From the NCBI GenBank assembly GCA_002869385.1, contig PKTB01000007.1, positions 144,729 through 208,728 of the forward strand: 64,000 nt of DNA, given 5' to 3'. The position numbers were made by a program, and so were the translations under genes. Every line of letters starts with the position of its first letter. The stretch's first letter is position 1. This document shows, one piece after another, positions 29,743-40,400 of this stretch. The stretch comes from Marinilabiliales bacterium. GTDB taxonomy: Bacteria > Bacteroidota > Bacteroidia > Bacteroidales > ML635J-15. The notes beneath the pieces were generated by a model, which worked only from the letters and a program-made list of their open reading frames with translations, did no database searches and had not been told where the DNA came from.

Positions 29743-30588
29743 ATGAAACAAATTACAATTTTAATCTGTGCGATGCTGTTTTCTGCAGTTTTAGTTGCAC
29801 AAGATGAGGTAGACATGTTTTAGAAACGTGGTGAGATGATTTTGCCTCAGTCAGGTGAGATAGCTCTAGGTATTGACGCTATGCCAGTACTGGGTTATGT
29901 CGGAGACTTCTTTAATGCAACAGCCGGAAACAACACCAATTTCGGTTTTATTAATGGTATTTATAATGCTAACACAATTTATGTGAAGTATTATTTAGAA
30001 GATCAAGTTGCAGTTCGTGGTGCAGTTCGTATCTGTCATCAAAATTGGATCGACAAAGAATTTGTTACTGCTAACCAAGAAATTCCAGATCCATTAGTAA
30101 CTGTAACAGATGTTAACACATTTAACAGTACTAATATTGGTATTGGTGCAGACTATCTTATGTATCGTGGTAAAGGACGTGTACAAGGTTATTTTGGTGG
30201 TGGAGCTTTTGTGAACTACAATTCATGGAATGATTCTTACACTTATGGTAACCCATTTACAACTATGTATTCTTCTCCAGCATGGTATGACTTTGGCTTA
30301 GGTGCTCAAGTTAGTGGTGGCGAAAGAGTTCTAGAAACTTACAACAACAACTCTTTTGGTCTTACTTTAAGAGGTGTTATTGGTGTTGAGTATTTCTTTG
30401 CTCCAAAAATCTCAATTGGTGGTGAAATGGGCTTAGGTTTCAATGCACAAAGAGACGGTGGTTTCCAAACTGTTGAGCGTTGGACTGGTACCGACATTGA
30501 GGTTGAAACAACAGAATTACCTCATGATGTATTTATTGGTGTTGATAACTTTACATCTGCATCATTATTTTTAATGTTCCATTTTTAA
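29743..30588 (+). pseudogene. Outer-membrane beta-barrel protein with an early in-frame stop
   Basis: 281 codons from ATG 29743: signal peptide MKQITILICAMLFSAVLVAQ, then TAG at 29821-29823 (codon 27) in the context DMF-stop-KRGEMILPQ. The rest is a small beta-barrel with alternating aromatic strands and a C-terminal Phe (SLFLMFHF). Bacteroidota relatives share the N-terminal S-K-x-G-E-x-I-L-P motif, so the stop sits where Ser is normal and could come from TCG by one change. It has its own consensus promoter, and a lipoprotein follows in the same direction. Confidence 0.75.
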
Positions 30589-30629
30589 TAATTAAATGAA
30601 AAAGAGTAATAATTTAAAAAATTAATGTT

Positions 30630-31115
30630 ATGAAAAATATTATTTCAATTTTGTTAGTCGCTACATTTGGCGTATTATTAGTGTTTACTGGATGTAAAGA
30701 AGAAGAATATACTCCAGAACCATTACCAATGGTTACAATTGAAGGTCAGGTTATAACTCAATTAGATATGACTAATGCTGACGTTGAGTTTGTTCCAGAC
30801 TGTACAAAAATTATCTTCCGTATTGATGCTCAAGATTTAGTAGCAGTTCCTGAAGCTGGTTATACTTATCAAATTTTACAGTATGAAACTACTGTAGCTG
30901 ATGGTATGTTCACAATTGACTTACCATGTGTTAACTTTAACGCAGTTCCTGTTGAGGTTGTTCTTGATCCTTTCGTAGCTGAGCAAACTGATGCTCTTGA
31001 TGATGATTATATGATGATTTTCGAAGCTACTGCTAACTATGATTTCGCAATTACTGAAGGTGAAGATTATTTCTTCGTTTACAACTATGATGCATATACA
31101 TTATATGACTTCTAA
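30630..31115 (+). CDS. Putative lipoprotein
   Basis: 161 aa. Signal peptide with lipobox VFTGC (Cys at about residue 22), then an acidic mature chain (KEEEYTPEPLP) with beta-strand pattern, ending EGEDYFFVYNYDAYTLYDF. It follows the outer-membrane barrel by 41 bp, so the two probably form one unit at the outer membrane. Function unknown. A strong bidirectional terminator follows. Confidence 0.75.
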   Translation: MKNIISILLVATFGVLLVFTGCKEEEYTPEPLPMVTIEGQVITQLDMTNADVEFVPDCTKIIFRIDAQDLVAVPEAGYTYQILQYETTVADGMFTIDLPCVNFNAVPVEVVLDPFVAEQTDALDDDYMMIFEATANYDFAITEGEDYFFVYNYDAYTLYDF

Positions 31116-31134
31116 AAAGTAATTCAGATACAAT

Positions 31135-31166
31135 AAAAAAGCTGTCTTTTTAGGCAGCTTTTTTTT
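31135..31166. terminator. Bidirectional terminator between the lipoprotein gene and trhA
   Basis: Six A, a hairpin GCTGTC/GGCAGC (one G-T pair), then eight T. Its symmetry lets it serve both converging genes. Confidence 0.8.
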
Positions 31167-31812
31167 ATATCACCATATATAGAAATGCAAAAAAGTGGCA
31201 TATGGTTCCACCTAGAATTGTTAAATGAAAAACTCCATGACCAAAAGGAAGTTTCTTAATTAAGTAAAATGCTACACCTGAGCTATAGCTTAAACAACCG
31301 GCAAGTAAAAACCATAATGTAATACCATCCGCCTTTTTTAATAATGGAACAATGGCAATAATTATTATCCATCCCATTGCAACATATAGCCAGGCTGATA
31401 TTTTTCTTTCCTGAGAGCTGCCACCATAAAAGAATAGCTTATAGATTACTCCGGCAATAGCAAACCCCCAAATTAGACCAAAAATTACCCAGCCAAATGC
31501 ACCATGCAATGTAACCAAGCTTATTGGAGTATATGTCCCTGCAATTAATACGTATATCATAGAGTGATCCCAGAGGTTTCTTTTCGATTTTTTTCTGAGA
31601 TTTTTACTCCCGTGAAAAACGGTCGAGGCAATATATAATGATATCATTGACGAACCAAAAATACTAAAGCTTACAATCTTCCATGCATTCCCTTCAATTG
31701 ATGCAAAAACAACGAGTAAAACCAAGCATGCAATCGCTATCATTATCCCAACAGCATGGCTTAGACTGTTAAATAGTTCTTCGGCTTTTACTAGTTTTCT
31801 GGATTTACTCAT
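31165..31812 (-). CDS. trhA: Hemolysin III family membrane protein (TrhA)
   Basis: ATG 31812 (MSKSRKLVKAEELFNSLSHAVG) is preferred; ATG 31833 adds 7 residues. 215 aa with seven membrane helices. Family-conserved sites: NSLSHAVG at the start, DHSMIYVLIAGTYTPISL in the middle, and GHGVFHLTILGGTICHFFAF with the metal-binding His residues at the end. In E. coli the homologue affects membrane energetics and fluidity rather than haemolysis. Confidence 0.88.
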   Translation of the reverse strand: MSKSRKLVKAEELFNSLSHAVGIMIAIACLVLLVVFASIEGNAWKIVSFSIFGSSMISLYIASTVFHGSKNLRKKSKRNLWDHSMIYVLIAGTYTPISLVTLHGAFGWVIFGLIWGFAIAGVIYKLFFYGGSSQERKISAWLYVAMGWIIIIAIVPLLKKADGITLWFLLAGCLSYSSGVAFYLIKKLPFGHGVFHLTILGGTICHFFAFLYMVI

Positions 31813-31899
31813 ATCTTTTTTATATATTAACATAGCAATTTAGAAAATATTTCATCGTATTCAAATGTTTTAGTATTTTTAATAATCCAAATTAAAATA

Positions 31900-33177
31900 A
31901 TGAAGGAAGAGTTTTTACACTTTATTTTTAAAAACAGACTTTGGAACAAAAGCCAATTATGTCTTACTGATGGTAGGTTATTCGAGATTGTTGATGTTGG
32001 TAATCATAACCAGGATTCGGGGCCTGATTTCTTTAATTCCAAAATTAAAATTGATGATACTGTCTGGGTTGGAAGTATTGAGATTCATATTAATTCGTCA
32101 GACTGGTACAAACATAAGCATCAAAATGACCTTGCATATTCAAATGTAATACTACACGTAGTTTATAAGCATGATGAAGAGGTCTTTTATTATAATGATA
32201 AACCAATACCGGTATGGGAAATAAGCTTTCCACAAGTACTGTATAATAAATATTCAGAGTTAAAGAACAATGAGACAGATATTCCTTGCGCTGAATATAT
32301 AGATATGGTTGACAAGTTTAAATTAGGGATGTGGCTTGAGAGAATGGGGGTTGAGCGTTTAGAGTACAAAAGCTAAATAATCGATGATTATTTAAGCAGA
32401 TCAAATAATGATTGGGAATATGCTTTTTATTTAAGTCTGTCAAGAAGTTTTGGTGGAGGATTAAATTCATTTGCATTTGAACAACTTGCAATCAGTACAC
32501 CATTAAAACTCGTTAGGAAATATTCAGATAGTCAATTTAAATTAGAAGCATTACTTTTCGGACAATCAGGCTTGTTAGAGGATGCTATTGTAGATGATTA
32601 TGTTATCAAATTGAAAACGGAATATAATTACTTGAGAAATCTGTATAAACTTAGTCCGATACCTGCTCATTATTGGAAATTTTCGAAATTAAGACCGGCA
32701 AATTTTCCACAAATTAAAATTGCTCAGCTAGTTTCTGTTTTGCAAGGATTTCAAGCTTTATTCTCTGAGGTAATAATTGAATCTGATAAAAGCAAATTGT
32801 TTAAGTATTTTAAAGTAAACGTAAGTGAGTATTGGAAAACACATTACGTGTTTGGAAAACCAGTTGATAAAACAAGTTCTGGTTTTGGTAAAACCTTATT
32901 TGAATCGATAGTAATAAATACACTTGCTCCATTTATCTTTAAATACTTTAAGGATATGCCGGATTCAAATAATGGAATTAATCATTATAGCATACTAAGT
33001 GGTATAAAACCTGAAAACAACAGACATATTAGAATATGGAAGAAATTGGGTTTTGAACCACATGATGCTTTTAGTTCTCAAGCATTATTACATCTAAAAA
33101 AGTACTATTGTGATAAAAGAAACTGTTTGACTTGTCAAATTGGGCATAATATAATGCAACAAATAAGTAAAATTTAG
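31900..33177 (+). pseudogene. DUF2851 family protein with one in-frame stop
   Basis: 425 codons. The N-terminal part has the family hallmark VGSIEIHINSSDWYKH followed by AYSNVILHVV; the C-terminus has a Cys cluster (YCDKRNCLTCQIG). TAA at 32374-32376 (codon 159) lies in RLEYKS-stop-IIDDYL, where family members usually carry an acidic residue, consistent with GAA changed to TAA. The reading frame continues with clear homology (NNDWEYAFYLSLSRSFGGG). Function of DUF2851 unknown; conserved across Bacteroidota. Confidence 0.8.
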
Positions 33178-33338
33178 GTTTATAAATTGTAATTATTGGA
33201 GTATTTTATTGCTCCGAGATCTAAGTACATGATAAAAAGCAATATTATTAAATTTGAGAAAATGAACCATACTCAAAGCCTGTCAGGGCTTACAAAACCA
33301 ATTGGTTCTATTTTTGGCGTATATCATTGCTGCAACCG

Positions 33339-33356
33339 TTCCGAAAGCTTTCGGAA
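33339..33356. repeat. 18-bp perfect palindrome
   Basis: TTCCGAAAGCTTTCGGAA upstream of the T9SS type-B gene. A second, 20-bp palindrome with one central mismatch (ATGACAAAAA/ATTTTGTCAT) follows at 33374-33393. A -7 box TAACTTTG lies at 33422-33429. They may be operator sites. Confidence 0.6.
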
Positions 33357-33434
33357 TTGGGTTGGCAAAGATTATGACAAAAAATTTTGTCATGTACATA
33401 GCTACGAGATACATAAAATAGTAACTTTGTACTA

Positions 33435-36023
33435 ATGAAGAAAATTCTTCTTTTAATATTATCTATTTTGCTAGTCTTTGAACTGTTTGCTACACATAAC
33501 AGGGCAGGAGAGATCACGTACAGACAAATATCGGATTTGACTTTTGAAATTACCATTATAACATATACTGCTACCGGACCCGGTTGGACAGCCGACAGGC
33601 CGGAACTAGAGATTGAGTGGGGAGATAATACTACAAGTATTTTACCACGTAGTGAAGAGATATTTTTACCTGATTATTATAAACGCAATAAATATGTTGG
33701 AACACATACATATCCCGGTCCTGGTATATATGTAATTGTTGTTGAAGATCCAAATAGAAATTTGGGAGTGAATAATATTCCAAATTCTGTAAATACTGTT
33801 TTTTCAATTTCTACAACAATGCTTATTAATCCTGAGATTGGAACAAATAATACACCAATATTAACTCAGCCACCAATAGATAAAGCTGCAGTTGGACAAG
33901 TTTTTATTCATAATCCCGGGGCTTTCGACCCTGATGGAGATAGTTTATCTTATAAATTAACTACATGTAGAGCCGAGAATGGTGAACCTATTGAAGGGTA
34001 TACTTTACCTGCTGCATCAAATTCATTAACAGTTAATGAAATTACAGGAGATTTGGTTTGGAATACTCCGGTAAATCCGGGAGTTTACAATATTGCCATG
34101 CTTATCGAAGAATGGCGGGATGGAATTAAGATTGGACAAATTATTCGTGATATGCAGATTGAAGTATATGAAACGGATAATCACCCTCCTGAGGTTATTG
34201 CTTTAGATACTTGTATTGAGGCCGGTACTTTCTTGCAATATGATGTAAGTGCAACAGATCCTGATAATGACTATATTGTTTTGTCAGCAGCAGGAGCTCC
34301 TTTTGAGTTAGAAGAAAGCACTGCCTCGTTTGTACAGGATATTTATGCACCCGGTATTGCTACCGGGACCTTTGAATGGCAAACACTTTGCGATTATGTC
34401 AGGAAACAACCCTACACTCTTAATATTAAAGCCGAAGATGAGAGTTCGCCGGTAAATCTTGTTGATATAAATAATGTTAGTATTACAATTGTTGGTCCTA
34501 AAGTTGAAAATGTTGCCATAGATGCTACAACAACAGAGATAAGCTTAGTTTGGGATGAAAATGCATGTACAAATGTAACAGGTTATAATGTTTATCGTAG
34601 AATAACACCTTCTGGTTTTATACCTGACTATTGTGAAGTTGGTGTGCCTGAAGAATTGGGATATTCAAAGATAGCTTATGTCGAAGGTTTTTCTAGTACT
34701 AGTTATAACGATATTTCTGTATCTCAGGGGCATGAATACTGTTATCTAATAACTGCTGTGTTTCCTGATGGAGCAGAAGGATATGCTTCTGATGAGGTTT
34801 GTGCTGTACTTGTTCGTGGTATCCCAACAATTACTAATGTTAGTGTAAATTCAACTGACGAAACCAATGGAGAGATTTATGTTGCATGGGCAAAGCAAAC
34901 TGAAATTGATATAGGTGAAGCTCCCGGACCATATCAATATGTATTATATCGATCAGATGGATTTTTTGGTGATGACCTTATTGAAATTGCCACAATGGAT
35001 GATATAGACGACACAACATTTGTTGATACCGGTCTTGACACTAAGAATAATGCATGGTCCTATAAAGTAGAATTTTATAATAATGAAGCTGGAAACAGAT
35101 TTTTAATTGGAACCCCACATATTGCTTCTTCAGTATTTATTGATTTCCAACAAATGGAGAATGCTTTAAAATTGAATTTTAATAAAAATACACCTTGGGT
35201 AAACTCTGAGTACACAGTGTATAGGTACTCAGAAACTTTGGCAGACTTTGATTCAATTGGGACTACTGGTGCTGAATCATATATTGACGATGGCTTAATA
35301 AATGGTAAGGAGTATTGCTATTATGTCATATCCACAGGTTCATATTCTATAGATGGAATAATTAATCCAATTATAAATTTATCTCAGGAAAACTGTGAAG
35401 AAGCAATCGATACTACAGCACCATGCTCTCCGTATATGGTTGCAACAAGCACATGCGATTCGGTACGCTTTAATATTGATTGGGACTATAATGACACATG
35501 CTATGATGATGTAATGGAATATCGAATTTATTTTACTCAACATTTAGATGGTACATTTGAATTAGTTCATACTGCGCCGGCAACTACGCAATCATACGTT
35601 TACTATCCTGAGATTGGAATGGCGGGATGCTTCTATATGACAGCTGTCGATTCATTTAGTAATGAGAGTTTTGTGTCTAATAAAATATGTTTGGATGATT
35701 GCACGTATTATGAATTGCCAAATGTATTTACTCCGAATGGAGATAATATTCACGATTTATTTCAGCCTTTCTTCCCATATTATTTTGTTGAAAAAGTAGA
35801 TATGAAGATTTATGACAGGTGGGGTTTGTTAATGTTTGAAACTGATGATCCGGATATTAACTGGGATGGAAGAAATTATAAAAGCGGCAAAATTGTAAGT
35901 AGAGGTGTTTATTATTATATCTGCGATGTTTATGAGCAAAGGCTGACAGGCGTGGAAGTAAGACATTTACATGGGTTTATTCATGTTTTTGATTCACAAG
36001 AAGAAAATCCAATTCAGGAATGA
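33435..36023 (+). CDS. Large T9SS type-B (gliding-motility C-terminal) surface protein
   Basis: 862 aa. Signal peptide MKKILLLILSILLVFELFAT; an N-terminal domain starting THNRAGEITYRQ that recurs in such proteins; cadherin/Ig-like and fibronectin-III-like domains in the middle; and the CHU_C/gliding-motility type-B sorting domain at the end (LPNVFTPNGDNIHDLFQPF, IYDRWGLLMFET, WDGR, then YYYICDVY). Exported by the type IX system and attached to the surface. Its stop overlaps the start of the TPR partner (ATGA), a pairing seen for many Bacteroidota adhesins. Confidence 0.88.
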   Translation: MKKILLLILSILLVFELFATHNRAGEITYRQISDLTFEITIITYTATGPGWTADRPELEIEWGDNTTSILPRSEEIFLPDYYKRNKYVGTHTYPGPGIYVIVVEDPNRNLGVNNIPNSVNTVFSISTTMLINPEIGTNNTPILTQPPIDKAAVGQVFIHNPGAFDPDGDSLSYKLTTCRAENGEPIEGYTLPAASNSLTVNEITGDLVWNTPVNPGVYNIAMLIEEWRDGIKIGQIIRDMQIEVYETDNHPPEVIALDTCIEAGTFLQYDVSATDPDNDYIVLSAAGAPFELEESTASFVQDIYAPGIATGTFEWQTLCDYVRKQPYTLNIKAEDESSPVNLVDINNVSITIVGPKVENVAIDATTTEISLVWDENACTNVTGYNVYRRITPSGFIPDYCEVGVPEELGYSKIAYVEGFSSTSYNDISVSQGHEYCYLITAVFPDGAEGYASDEVCAVLVRGIPTITNVSVNSTDETNGEIYVAWAKQTEIDIGEAPGPYQYVLYRSDGFFGDDLIEIATMDDIDDTTFVDTGLDTKNNAWSYKVEFYNNEAGNRFLIGTPHIASSVFIDFQQMENALKLNFNKNTPWVNSEYTVYRYSETLADFDSIGTTGAESYIDDGLINGKEYCYYVISTGSYSIDGIINPIINLSQENCEEAIDTTAPCSPYMVATSTCDSVRFNIDWDYNDTCYDDVMEYRIYFTQHLDGTFELVHTAPATTQSYVYYPEIGMAGCFYMTAVDSFSNESFVSNKICLDDCTYYELPNVFTPNGDNIHDLFQPFFPYYFVEKVDMKIYDRWGLLMFETDDPDINWDGRNYKSGKIVSRGVYYYICDVYEQRLTGVEVRHLHGFIHVFDSQEENPIQE

Positions 36024-37228
36024 TAAAACGATTAGTAAATATAGCCCTGACTCTTTTAATTAGTTCGATTGTATTCTCACAAAATGCAAATCAACAGGCT
36101 GTATTTAGTGCATTAAATTACTTATCACATAATCAAACGGACTCAGCTTTAATTGTGCTGGAGGAACAGAATAACTGCATCGAATGTAAAAAGATAATAG
36201 CTGAAATATATTTTTCGGAAAAGAATCTGTTAAATGCTGCTCATGCTTATAAAGAACTAAGTGAGTTCTATCCTTCAGAGTCATATTTTAGATTGTCGGT
36301 TATTTATGCAGGCTTGGGTTTTTCTCAAGAAAGTGTAAAATATTTAGATAAACATTTTGAATACCCTAATCCTAAATCATACTCAAGCATTATGTTTTAT
36401 AATGAGTTTGATGAAATAAATACTACTACAGAGTGGAAAGAATTTTGGAACGAAGAAAGATATTCAAAGAAAGAAATTCAGCTTGAAGAAGCAAAATATC
36501 TGATTAGCACAGAAGAATATGATAATGCTTTGAAAATACTGGAGGAAATAAATTTCAGTTCGCAAAAAGCTCAGGTGAATTATTTAATGGCATATATATA
36601 TGCAAATTTTGAAAATTGGTCAGAAGCCTATTCTTATGTAAATGAAGCAATAGTCGCAGAATTTGATTATGTAGATGCATTAACATTAAAAAGAGATATA
36701 GAAATTGAGAGAGGAATGAATGAGGAAGCATTATTAAGTAACATAAGTTTAATGAATGCAGATCCTTATAATCCTTATCTGATAAGAAAGCATGCTGAAT
36801 TACTATATCAAAACGAAAAACCTCGCGAAGCAGACCAGTATCTTGATGAGTATTTAGAGTTTTTCTCTGATGATGAACAGGCAAATCATTTGAAAACAAA
36901 AATCCTTTCCGCTGACGAAGATTTTAAAAATGCCTTAATTAATTTGAATTTATTAATTGATCAGAATCCATCAAAATCTGAATACTTTATTGAACGAGCA
37001 GATATTTACTATACGCTGGAATCCTGGAGATTTGCTTCCAATGACTATTCAATGGCACTAGATATAAATCCTCGTTTACCTGAGGTTTGGTATCATTTTG
37101 GTGTATGCCAGTTTAATATGAATAATCAAAAAGCTGCTTGTAATGCATGGGAACGTGCAGCAAATCTGAAATCAAAAGAAGCGGTGAAGATGTTGTATAA
37201 GTATTGTAAGTATATTTCCCTTAAATAA
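36020..37228 (+). CDS. Exported TPR-repeat protein, partner of the surface protein
   Basis: 402 aa. Signal peptide MIKRLVNIALTLLISSIVFS; about ten TPR units follow (YDNALKILEEINFSSQKAQV; DYSMALDINPRLPEVWYHFG). It is translationally coupled (ATGA overlap) to the type-B surface protein. A periplasmic scaffold for secretion or assembly is likely (inference). Confidence 0.75.
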   Translation: MIKRLVNIALTLLISSIVFSQNANQQAVFSALNYLSHNQTDSALIVLEEQNNCIECKKIIAEIYFSEKNLLNAAHAYKELSEFYPSESYFRLSVIYAGLGFSQESVKYLDKHFEYPNPKSYSSIMFYNEFDEINTTTEWKEFWNEERYSKKEIQLEEAKYLISTEEYDNALKILEEINFSSQKAQVNYLMAYIYANFENWSEAYSYVNEAIVAEFDYVDALTLKRDIEIERGMNEEALLSNISLMNADPYNPYLIRKHAELLYQNEKPREADQYLDEYLEFFSDDEQANHLKTKILSADEDFKNALINLNLLIDQNPSKSEYFIERADIYYTLESWRFASNDYSMALDINPRLPEVWYHFGVCQFNMNNQKAACNAWERAANLKSKEAVKMLYKYCKYISLK

Positions 37229-37244
37229 TCCTATTTGAAAATAC

Positions 37245-37270
37245 AAAAAAACTCCTACCGAAGCAGGAGT
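37245..37270 (-). terminator. tracrRNA terminator hairpin
   Basis: ACTCCT and AGGAGT arms around GCTTCGGT (minus strand), then TTTTTT. It is the 3' hairpin of the tracrRNA. Confidence 0.85.
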
Positions 37271-37336
37271 ATAGGACATTTTATCCTTCGGCATATAGCC
37301 TTATTGTGATAAGATGTAATTTTTGGATATTAATCC
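37245..37336 (-). ncRNA. tracrRNA of the type II-C CRISPR locus
   Basis: On the minus strand, about 92 nt. The anti-repeat (37304-37330) pairs with the first ~25 nt of the CRISPR repeat: AUUACAUC with GAUGUAAU and CACAA with UUGUG, separated by a bulge. Next comes the nexus ACAAUAAGGC...GCC with a small hairpin at 37290-37300, as in the Neisseria tracrRNA (ACAAUAAGGC). A terminator hairpin ACTCCT...AGGAGT at 37251-37270 is followed by T's (37245-37250). It is transcribed away from cas9 from its own promoter. The orientation fixes the crRNA strand as plus. Confidence 0.88.
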
Positions 37337-37340
37337 GCAT

Positions 37341-37371
37341 CAAATATATATGATTTCTTTCAAAATCCAAA
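37341..37371 (-). promoter_or_regulatory. tracrRNA promoter
   Basis: On the minus strand TTTG (37368-37371), exactly 19 bp, then TATATTTG (37341-37348). This places the RNA start a few bases later, just before the anti-repeat. Confidence 0.8.
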
Positions 37372-37429
37372 ATAATTTTTTAATTTTAAGCAGAATTAAG
37401 CAGAATGTATAATTAAAAATTACATAATT

Positions 37430-40400
37430 ATGACAAAAGTATTGGGTCTTGATCTGGGAACGAACAGTATTGGATGGGCTGTTGTGGATAAGGAAGGGGA
37501 GAAAATATTGGATGCTGGAGTACGTATCTTTCCGGAAGGAGTAGAGCCAACAACAATTGGAAAAGGAGATAATGAACAATCAAAGAATGCTACAAGAAGA
37601 GAGAAAAGGCAATTGAGAAGGCATTTTTATAGAAAAAGGCTACGCAAAATAAAGCTACTTGAAGTATTGATAGGTCAAAAAATGTGTCCTTTGAGAATAG
37701 AGGATTTACGTAAGTGGAAAAACTGGAATTCAAAAGAAAAAGCCGAAGGAAGAAGATTTCCTTCGACAATTGAATTTGACAGATGGATACAAATGAACCC
37801 ATATGAATTGAGAGATAAAGCTTTAAGAGAACAAGTTACTTTGTTTGAGTTCGGAAGAATTATGTATAATTTAATACAACGGAGAGGTTTTTTAAGTAGC
37901 AGAAAAGGAGAACAAGATCCCAAAACACTTTTTGAAAAAGGGAAGCCGGATGAAAATATTTTACCTGTTAACGAGACTAAGGAAAAAATTGGCAATACTA
38001 GTCTTGGCTCATATTTAAATAGTATTGCATATAAAGAAAATACTCCGTACAAAACAAGAACTGACGTAAAAGGGAATGAGATTAGAGTTCGAGGTCGATA
38101 TACGGTTAGAAAGATGTATGTCGAAGAGTTTATGAAAATTTGGGACAAACAAAATGAATATTATGATCTAGATGTAATTAAACTTAAAACGAGAAAGATT
38201 AGAGAGTTAAGAGGTTCACTTAATGGTGCAAGGAATAGAAATAAATTAGAATATCTGGTAAGTAAATATGGTGAAGAAAATGTTATAATTGAACAAAAAT
38301 CAAATAATATTACACAAGTTATTACAATTAGTGAAATTCTTTTAAAGAAGTATCTGGGAGGAGAAATATATTATGTTGAAAATGAAGAAGGAGAAAAAAA
38401 GCTAAAATTCAGAAGTAATGAGAGTGTGTTGTTTTGGCAAAGACCTTTAAAATCACAAAAAAGTTTATTGACAGATTGCAGGTTTGAAAGTAATCTGCCT
38501 GTTATTATGTCAAATTGTGAAATAAGAAAAGATAAAGAAGGTAAGTTTGTTTTAAGAAGTAAAAAGCCTTGCCCGATATCTCACCCTGAATTTGAATTGT
38601 TTAGAGCTTATCAATTTGTTAATAATATTCGTTTTGGTAGAAATACAAATCTAACAAATGAGCAAAAGGATACAGTGTTAGATCTTATTAATTCAAAAGA
38701 TGCAAGTTTTTACTTTTCAGATATTAGAAAAAAATTAGAATTAACTTACGAGAAGTTTAATTATGATGATAAGTTTAAAGTTGTTGGAAATCCCACAATA
38801 AAGAAATTATCATCTCTTTTTGATAAGAAAATCTGGGAAGAAAACTATCAGGATATTTGGCATTGCTTTTATTTTTACGATGATAATCAGAAGTTATTTG
38901 AAAAACTTAAGAAAGATTATGATTATTCAAAAGGTATAGACCTGTTGGTAAAAGTTAAATTAAAAGATGGTTATAGTAATGTGTCATTAAAAGCTATTAG
39001 AAATATATTACCATTTTTGAAGAAGGGATATCAATATGATAAAGCAGTAATATTGGGCGGAGTTAAAAATGCTTTTGGAAAAAGATGGGAATACTTTAAA
39101 GATTCACATTACAAAATTGAGAATGAAATAATTAGTATTCTTTCTGAAGATAATGCAGAAGGGGACGCAATCTGTAAAATCAAAGAACACCTGAGTTCAC
39201 CTGTATTCAACTATGGTTTTAGCAAGGATGATAATTGGTTTGCGCATTTGTACCATCATAGCCAGGAAATTGAGAAGGCATCGAAATTTTCTGATAAATT
39301 GCCTATTCCGGAAAACTTGCGTAACCCAATTGTGCAGCAAGGGATTAACGAGATGCGTAGATTGGTTAATTCTTTAATGGAGAAATATCAAAACCAATAT
39401 GGAGATGATTTTCGATTTGATGCAATTAAAGTTGAAATGGGGAGAGATTTGCGAAATAGTAAATCTGCCAGACAAGAATTAACATTCAGAATCAGAGACA
39501 ACGAGTCAAAAAACGAAGAAGCACGTGCAAGGCTTGCTGAGTATGGTCTGCAGCAATCGAGAAGTAATATTAATAAGTATTTGATGTGGAAAGAAATTGA
39601 AGAGAAAGCAGGAGCAGCAAAATGTCCATACACTGGTAAAACTATTTCCATTAGTGATTTATTAGGAACAGATAATTCTGTGCAAATTGAGCATATTATT
39701 CCATACAGTGTCTCTTTAGATGATGGATTTGGTAATAAAACAATCTGTGAATCTCATTTTAATAATTTAAAAGGAGAATTAACTCCTTATCAATTTTATC
39801 AAAAAAGATCTGATAAAGATTTGTGGGGCGTGAATTCCTGGGATGCAGTAGTTGAAAGAGCTTTTCAGATTTTGCCATATAATAAGGCAAAAAGATTTAC
39901 TTCAAAAAAAGATTTTGAGAAATCTTCCTTTATTGAAAGACAATTAAATGATAGCAGATATATTGCAAAAAAATCTATTGAATTACTTTCAAATATCTGT
40001 GAGAATGTTCGTGTTATGCCGGGACAACTAACAGCAGAGCTAAGACATCTATGGGGAATAAATAATGTATTGCAAAAGCCTGTTGTTGGAATAAATGACC
40101 ATGTGTTAAAATTGGCTAAAGAAGAAACTGTAAAATGTTATTTAGTGGTTGACGAAGAGAACAATGTAATAGACTTTGTAAAAAAGCAGAATGATAGACC
40201 CAACACTAAGGAGGGAGAAATCTTAATTCCAGTTTCAGTAAATAAGAATAAGTTAATAAGCAATTTGTTTTCATTTGATATAGACGTCGATGATTTACAA
40301 GATGGTAAATATTGGATTAAAGTTAACTTAAGTGATGATTTTACAGTAATCCCAAAGCATATTGATAAAGCTAATGTGGATGATGACAGAATTGTATTCA

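Noticed and set aside
33196..33435. 79-aa plus-strand ORF before the surface-protein operon.
   Set aside because: It covers two palindromes and the promoter region and has no recognisable protein pattern.
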